From Scandinavium sp036495715 (GTDB lineage: Bacteria; Pseudomonadota; Gammaproteobacteria; Enterobacterales; Enterobacteriaceae), in NCBI GenBank assembly GCA_036495715.1, contig DASXML010000048.1, positions 62,001 through 126,000 on the forward strand: a stretch of 64,000 bases of DNA, in the 5' to 3' direction. Below, piece after piece: positions 59,136 to 64,000 of the stretch (position 1 is the first letter of the stretch; each line of letters starts with the position of its first letter). Both the position numbers and the translations under genes were made by a program. A model generated the notes under the pieces. It was not told where the DNA came from, did not search any database, and saw only the letters and a program-made list of their open reading frames with translations.

Positions 59136-60041
59136 TCAAAACCCTTTCTGTAGCTGCTTGATCACGTCCTGCGTCACCACCAGATGATTCACGCGAATGC
59201 CGAGCCGCGTCAGGCGGCTTTGCTGGCGGGCAAGACGGGCGGTGATGCTTTGCTCAATCTCCTCGTTCAGGCCGGAAGAGAGCGTAAAAGCGGCCTCATG
59301 GCCTTGATACGTTGCTGCCAGTGCGCCCGATGCAGGCAAATGTCGGTGCAAATCATCCAGCACCACAAAGGCACTCACTTCACAACGGCGGCGCAGTCCG
59401 GCGAGCAGGGCATCACAGTTCCGATCGAAATCGTGAAAGTCACTTAGCACTGCCACCCATGCCCCGTTGGGGATCGCTCCGCTGGCGCGTTGCAACGCCT
59501 GCGCTAACGAAATTGTGGACGCGGGTTCTTGCGGATATTGTTCCGGCAATTGCTGGTTGTAGTGCAGCAGGGTATCGAGGACAGTGTTCAGACTGGTGCG
59601 CGGCGGGCGGCATTTATGCAGCGTCATGTCGGTGTCGTTAAACACCAGGCTGCCGACGCGATCGCCATCGTGCCAGCTTCGCCACGTCAGCAGCGCGGCG
59701 GTTTTTGCCGCCGCAACGGATTTGGTCTGCCCGCGGGTGGCAAAGAACATATCGAGGCGCTGATCGACCAGCAAAAATACCGGGCGTTCGCGCTCTTCGT
59801 TGTACAGGCGTATCCACGGAGAGCGTAAACGCGCCGTTGCCTGCCAGTCGATCAGACGCACGTCATCGCCGGGCTGATAGCGACGCAGACTGTCAAAATT
59901 CAGCCCGCGCCCTTGCTGCTTTGAGGTGCGTTCGCCGGCTAATGCGCCCGGCGGGATTTGCCCCGGCGGGTTGGCGATTAACCGGGCATCATTGACCAGC
60001 GCAAGCAGCGTCTCTCTGTCGACACTGAGGCGGCTGTCCAT
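59136..60041 (-). CDS. DUF58 family protein of a MoxR operon
   Basis: This 301-residue protein has the DUF58 signature (FDSLRRYQPGDDVRLIDWQATAR, about residues 49-71) in a VWA-like fold. DUF58 proteins partner with MoxR ATPases. Its start overlaps the MoxR stop by one base. No signal peptide is present, so it faces the cytoplasm. Confidence 0.88.
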   Translation of the reverse strand: MDSRLSVDRETLLALVNDARLIANPPGQIPPGALAGERTSKQQGRGLNFDSLRRYQPGDDVRLIDWQATARLRSPWIRLYNEERERPVFLLVDQRLDMFFATRGQTKSVAAAKTAALLTWRSWHDGDRVGSLVFNDTDMTLHKCRPPRTSLNTVLDTLLHYNQQLPEQYPQEPASTISLAQALQRASGAIPNGAWVAVLSDFHDFDRNCDALLAGLRRRCEVSAFVVLDDLHRHLPASGALAATYQGHEAAFTLSSGLNEEIEQSITARLARQQSRLTRLGIRVNHLVVTQDVIKQLQKGF

Positions 60042-61039
60042 TACGCCACCACAGCATCAAGCAGCATTTTTACTACGTCATCGGCGGTGCAGTTGTCGGC
60101 GTTGGCCTGGTAGCTCAGCATCAGACGATGACGGATAACGGCTGGCGCAATGCGTCGCACATCTTCCGGCAGCACTGCATCACGGCCTTCGAGCCATGCC
60201 TGCGCACGCGCGCAGCGCTCCAGCGCCAGCGTACCGCGCGGGCTGACGCCGATGTGGATATAGCTCGCCAGTTTATCGCTGACACTTTGCGGGTGACGGG
60301 TGGCGTTAATCAGATTAACGATGTATTCCTCAATCGCCGGGGCCACGTATACCGTAGAAATGGCCTGCCAGCTGGCGGCAATTTCCTGCTGGGAAAGCGT
60401 TAAGGTTTCTTTTGGTTGGGCGGTTTCGCTCTGTGCCAGTGCCTGATACTTGGCCTGCTGTTCGGCACGTACCAGTTGCATGACTTTCAGTTCGTTATCT
60501 TTCGACGGGTAATCCACCAGCACTTTCATCAGGAAGCGATCAAGTTGTGCTTCCGGCAGTGGCCAGGTGCCTTCCTGATCTACCGGGTTTTGCGTGGCGA
60601 GCACCATAAAGACACCCGGCAGTGGCCAGGTTTTTCCGGCTACCGTGACGTGGCGTTCTTCCATCGCTTCGAGCAATGCCGATTGCACACGAGCGGAAGC
60701 ACGGTTGATTTCATCGGCAAGAATGACGTTGCCGAACACCGGCCCCGGACGGAAGCGGAACTGATCTTCTTCGCGGGTCGCATTCTGCTGGTAAATTTCG
60801 CTACCGGTAATGTCGGACGGCAGCAAATCCGGCGTGAACTGAATGCGGCGGAATTCCCCTTCGACGTGGCGTGCCAGCTCGCGCACCGCACGGGTTTTTG
60901 CCAAACCCGGCAAGCCTTCCAGCAGGACGTGCCCGTCGCAGAGCAGGGCGATAATCAACATGCGAACCAACTCTTCCTGGCCCAGAACCTGCGTGTTCAT
61001 CCGCTGTTCGAGCTGGAGCAGTTTCTCGGTGCCGTTCAT
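60041..61039 (-). CDS. MoxR-family AAA+ ATPase
   Basis: This 332-residue AAA+ protein has Walker A (EGLPGLAKTR, about residues 40-49), Walker B (VILADEINR, near 110), the sensor ATQNP, and the MoxR C-terminal lid. MoxR proteins act as chaperones that insert cofactors or assemble VWA-containing complexes. It overlaps the end of atsB by four bases. Confidence 0.93.
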   Translation of the reverse strand: MNGTEKLLQLEQRMNTQVLGQEELVRMLIIALLCDGHVLLEGLPGLAKTRAVRELARHVEGEFRRIQFTPDLLPSDITGSEIYQQNATREEDQFRFRPGPVFGNVILADEINRASARVQSALLEAMEERHVTVAGKTWPLPGVFMVLATQNPVDQEGTWPLPEAQLDRFLMKVLVDYPSKDNELKVMQLVRAEQQAKYQALAQSETAQPKETLTLSQQEIAASWQAISTVYVAPAIEEYIVNLINATRHPQSVSDKLASYIHIGVSPRGTLALERCARAQAWLEGRDAVLPEDVRRIAPAVIRHRLMLSYQANADNCTADDVVKMLLDAVVA

Positions 61040-62331
61040 TTCTGCACTCCCTTGAAATCACGCTTCAGCAGCGTAGAGAGTCCCACCAGGATTGGTTCGG
61101 CATAATTAAAGAAGGCTTTGATCCCCGGGCAGAGATAGTTCAGGCCCAGCTCGCCATCGGGCGCACGCACCAGACGGTTTTTCGGGCATTCGCCCCAGCA
61201 CAGCTTGAGATAGGGGCATTCTTTGCAGTATTTCGGCAGAGTGTCGCGCTTGCCCATGCCAAACGCCTGTTGGCGTTCAGAGAAGGCGAGGTGCGCCAGT
61301 TTGCTGCTTTCGATATTGCCAATTTGGTATTCCGGGTACACGTAGTGGTCGCAGGAGAAAATGTCGCCATTTTTCTCAATAGCCAACCCTTTGCCGCAGA
61401 ACTCGGAGGCGGTGCAAATCTGCGCCGGGATGCCCATGGTTTGAGCGACGGCGGTTTCGAACAGGTTTACCTGCACGCGGCCTAAATCGTTATTGACCCA
61501 CTCTTCGAACACCGCAATCAGGAAGCTGCCCCAATCGTCGGGGTCAACGGACCAGTCGGTGACGATGGAATCGAGATCACCCGGGCGCGCGCGACGGCTG
61601 CCGGTTATCGGAATGCTGTCATCCTGCCAGAACTGCGGGGCGGTGCTTTTGAAATCAACAGGTTCTACGCACGGGTTAAATTGCACATAGGTGGCACCCA
61701 GTTCGCGGGTCATAAAGCGATAGACATCGAGCGGGAAGCGGGCGTTGGTGCGGTTCACCGTCACGAGTGCGTTAAAAGGTACGCCATGACGCTTCAGCGC
61801 TTCAACGCCTTCCATTACCTTATCGAAGGTTGGTTTGCCGCTGCGTGTGACGCGATAACGGTCATGTAATTCTCGTGGTCCATCGATTGAGATCCCCACC
61901 AGAAATTTATGTTGTTTCAGAAACGCAGCCCATTTGTCATTGAGCAGCACGCCGTTGGTTTGCAGATCGTTTTCAATCTGTTGACCGGGTTTTTTATACT
62001 GCTTCTGGAAGGCAACGACTTTTTCGAAGAATTCCAGTCCCATCAGGGTCGGTTCACCGCCCTGCCAGGAGAAGACCACCTGATCGCCATCCTGTCCGTC
62101 GATATACTGGCGGATAAATTGTTCAAGTACCTCATCGCTCATCCCGGTGTGTCTGTCCTGATGGAGTAATTGTTCTTTTGACAGGTAGAAACAATAGGTG
62201 CAATCGAGGTTGCAGGTGGAACCGGAGGGTTTCGCCATCACGTGGAAACGGCGTTTATATTCTGGGCCTTTGCCGTCATATTTTTCCGCAGACGGTAACG
62301 CTTTTGCGGGTAATGTGGTGCTGTACTTCAT
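61036..62331 (-). CDS. atsB: Anaerobic sulfatase-maturating enzyme (radical SAM)
   Basis: This 431-residue enzyme has the radical-SAM cluster motif CNLDCTYC (residues 40-47) and a Cys-rich C-terminal SPASM region (CTASEFCGKG, CDHYVYP, CKECPYLKLCWGEC) for two auxiliary clusters. It converts the active-site Ser or Cys of a sulfatase to formylglycine before export. The upstream arylsulfatase is its obvious client. GGGAG lies seven bases before the ATG. Translation runs on into MoxR. Confidence 0.95.
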   Translation of the reverse strand: MKYSTTLPAKALPSAEKYDGKGPEYKRRFHVMAKPSGSTCNLDCTYCFYLSKEQLLHQDRHTGMSDEVLEQFIRQYIDGQDGDQVVFSWQGGEPTLMGLEFFEKVVAFQKQYKKPGQQIENDLQTNGVLLNDKWAAFLKQHKFLVGISIDGPRELHDRYRVTRSGKPTFDKVMEGVEALKRHGVPFNALVTVNRTNARFPLDVYRFMTRELGATYVQFNPCVEPVDFKSTAPQFWQDDSIPITGSRRARPGDLDSIVTDWSVDPDDWGSFLIAVFEEWVNNDLGRVQVNLFETAVAQTMGIPAQICTASEFCGKGLAIEKNGDIFSCDHYVYPEYQIGNIESSKLAHLAFSERQQAFGMGKRDTLPKYCKECPYLKLCWGECPKNRLVRAPDGELGLNYLCPGIKAFFNYAEPILVGLSTLLKRDFKGVQK

Positions 62332-62394
62332 AGCAAACTCCCAAGGAAATGGCTGACAAAGCGCACATCAATTGCTGTTATTTTTAATGCACAG

Positions 62395-62422
62395 AGAGCG
62401 GATTGCTTACGCAATCCGCTCT
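62395..62422 (-). terminator. Strong hairpin between atsA and atsB
   Basis: AGAGCGGATTGC / GCAATCCGCTCT (62395-62406 and 62411-62422, loop TTAC) is a perfect 12-base-pair stem in the 122-base gap. The sequence after it on the minus strand is not a T-run, so partial termination or message protection is more likely than full stop. Confidence 0.6.
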
Positions 62423-62453
62423 GAACAGGTTCACTGAAACTCAGATCGCCTGA

Positions 62454-64000
62454 TTAGTTATTTGGGTTTGACGACGCAGCTTTATCAAACATTTCCGCGA
62501 CATTGGAAACGGTGAATGAGCCAGGCTTCTGACGCGGTGGGAATTCTTTGAAGCTTTGCAGCATCTCAGTCGTATACTTCTTCGCTGACCCAGTAATCAG
62601 GAACAGGCGATCGTAGTACCATGAGGTGTAGCCGAAGCCGCCATCGCCTTTTTCCAGCGGATCCACGCCCAGATCGAACAGCATTGGTGCACGCAATGCG
62701 GTGAGCGGATAACGCCATACGTCGAAGCCGGTGTGCTCCTGGATCATGAAGTGAACTTTCCAGCGGCCGAAGCGTACTGCCATCAGGTCGCCATCATCGC
62801 TCCAGTAGAAGAACTCGTTGCGCTGATCTTTAGCTTTACCTTGCAGGAAGTCGAGCTGGTTGTAACCATCCAGGTGGACTTTGTAGGTGATAGAAGGGGT
62901 TTTGTAGCCTTTCAGCAGTTCGTCTTTGATGTTGGGATCACCGGCCGCGGCAACCAGCGTTGGGAACCAGTCGTAGCTGGCAAACATGTCGTTGATCACG
63001 GTGCCTGGCTTGATGTGGCCCGGCCAGCGGATCATCGCCGGAACGCGGAAGCCGCCTTCCCAGCCGGTGTTTTTCTCACCGCGGAATGGTGTTTCGCCGC
63101 CATCAGGCCAGGTTGCCGTCATTGGGCCGTTATCGGTGGTGTAGATAACAATGGTGTTATCTGCGATGCCCAGATCTTTAATTTTCTGCAGCACTTCACC
63201 GATCATCTTGTCATGCTCAACCATCCCGTCGGCGTACGTCCCCAGACCAGTCACGCCAATACTGGCGTCTTTCAGGTGGGTTTTGTTGTGCATACGGGTG
63301 GTGTTGAACCAGGTAAAGAATGGCTTATTAGCCTTCACCTGACGTTCCATAAAGTCATTGTTTGCCGCAAGGGTCTCTTCGTCCACGGTCCCCATACGCT
63401 TCACGGTCAGAGGACCCGTATCTTCAATCTTGCCGTCAGCGGTGCTCTTAATCACGCCACGTGGGCCGAATTCTTTACGGAATTCAGGATCTTTCGGATA
63501 ATCCGGGTTCTCTGGCTCTTCTTCGGCGTTCAGGTGGTACAGGTTGCCCATGAACTCGTCGAAGCCGTGCGCGGTTGGCAGGAATTCATCACGATCGCCA
63601 AGGTGGTTTTTACCGAACTGACCGGTCGCATAGCCCAGCTGTTTCAGAACGTTAGCAATGGTCGGATCTTCTTTCTGCAAACCTTGCGGTGCACCCGGCA
63701 TCCCGACTTTGCTCAGCCCGGTACGGAACGGCATCTGTCCGGTAATGAACGCGGAACGGCCAGCTGTGGAACTCTGTTCGGCATAATAGGAGGTGAATTT
63801 TGCACCTTCAGCAGCCAGGGCATCGATGTTCGGGGTTTTGTACCCCATCGTTCCCCCGTTGTAAGTACTCAGGTTCCAATAACCAATATCGTCACCAAAG
63901 ATAACAACGATGTTAGGTTTTGAAGCATCAGCTTTTGGCGAGGCGGTAGCGGGGGCGGCATAGGCCGACGTTACAGCGCCTGAAGCCAGCGTCAACATAC
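62454..64000 (-). CDS. atsA: AtsA-type arylsulfatase, Ser-type (5' end outside window)
   Basis: The frame is open to the window edge; 514 residues are visible from the last ATG (63998), and the true start probably lies further out. The visible N-terminus looks like the end of a signal peptide (SAYA then APATA). The metal site FGDDIG and the modification motif S-T-A-G-R (Ser at codon 63770-63768) are present. Because the modified residue is Ser followed by x-A-x-R, this is a Ser-type sulfatase like Klebsiella AtsA, needing the anaerobic maturase encoded next to it. It removes sulfate from aryl sulfates or sugars in the periplasm. Confidence 0.93.
   Translation of the reverse strand, partial: MLTLASGAVTSAYAAPATASPKADASKPNIVVIFGDDIGYWNLSTYNGGTMGYKTPNIDALAAEGAKFTSYYAEQSSTAGRSAFITGQMPFRTGLSKVGMPGAPQGLQKEDPTIANVLKQLGYATGQFGKNHLGDRDEFLPTAHGFDEFMGNLYHLNAEEEPENPDYPKDPEFRKEFGPRGVIKSTADGKIEDTGPLTVKRMGTVDEETLAANNDFMERQVKANKPFFTWFNTTRMHNKTHLKDASIGVTGLGTYADGMVEHDKMIGEVLQKIKDLGIADNTIVIYTTDNGPMTATWPDGGETPFRGEKNTGWEGGFRVPAMIRWPGHIKPGTVINDMFASYDWFPTLVAAAGDPNIKDELLKGYKTPSITYKVHLDGYNQLDFLQGKAKDQRNEFFYWSDDGDLMAVRFGRWKVHFMIQEHTGFDVWRYPLTALRAPMLFDLGVDPLEKGDGGFGYTSWYYDRLFLITGSAKKYTTEMLQSFKEFPPRQKPGSFTVSNVAEMFDKAASSNPNN

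Noticed and set aside
62733..63923. 396-codon frame antisense to atsA
   Set aside because: It is the mirror of a strongly coding GC-rich gene; no start site or family features.
1..64000. CRISPR array or toxin-antitoxin pair
   Set aside because: No regularly spaced direct repeats and no recognisable toxin-antitoxin gene pair were seen.

Overview
This window is chromosomal DNA of a member of the Enterobacteriaceae, most likely Citrobacter or a close relative. Gene order over the first 31 kb follows the E. coli/Salmonella ushA-folD region, and the fimbrial locus is of the Salmonella type (fimAICDHF, fimZ, fimY, then argU/fimU). This is followed by accessory genes typical of Citrobacter, Enterobacter and Klebsiella. 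All family assignments come from reading the translated sequence; no database search was run.

Layout. 1-690: 3' end of ushA, then REP repeats. 870-3828: ybaK, ybaP, a DeoR regulator and a divergent NudK-like hydrolase. 3844-8477: copper resistance, with copA, its CueR-type promoter and cueR, interrupted by a TrkH-type potassium transporter. 8478-16880: ybbJ-qmcA, fetAB, cnoX-ybbO-tesA and ybbA-ybbP. 17076-19090: a trimeric-type porin and an orphan 138-residue protein. 19141-25256: mnmH (selU), purEK, a small membrane protein, ppiB-lpxH and cysS. 25299-26003: an intact IS200. 26004-30060: a DUF2145 pair, and a glucose/maltose-type PTS permease with a MalI-like repressor. 30351-31432: ybcJ and folD.

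31793-40541: a type 1 fimbrial operon (major pilin, FimI, chaperone, usher, FimH adhesin, FimF), its regulators fimZ and fimY, and tRNA-Arg(UCU). The start of fimY carries AGA and AGG codons read by this tRNA. 40674-44682: an AfuABC/FbpABC-type ABC importer. 44930-54068: a WbuC cupin, a diguanylate cyclase, a DUF1090 protein, a RoxA-like oxygenase, a glycoside hydrolase with a divergent LacI regulator, and an EmrAB-type efflux pair.

54206-64000 (minus strand): a nine-gene run. A Ser-type arylsulfatase (atsA, cut by the window end) and its radical-SAM maturase (atsB) are followed without gaps by MoxR, DUF58, DUF4381, two VWA (Bat-type) proteins, a BatD-like protein and an exported HAD phosphatase. 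Seven consecutive junctions overlap or abut, so the maturase, the MoxR/VWA envelope complex and the phosphatase are probably co-translated.

The points most worth following are this sulfatase-MoxR-Bat run with a degenerate MIDAS in one VWA protein, the conserved frameshift signal in copA that would make a separate copper chaperone, the fimY/argU rare-codon arrangement, the RoxA-like oxygenase, and the TrkH paralogue inside the copper locus.
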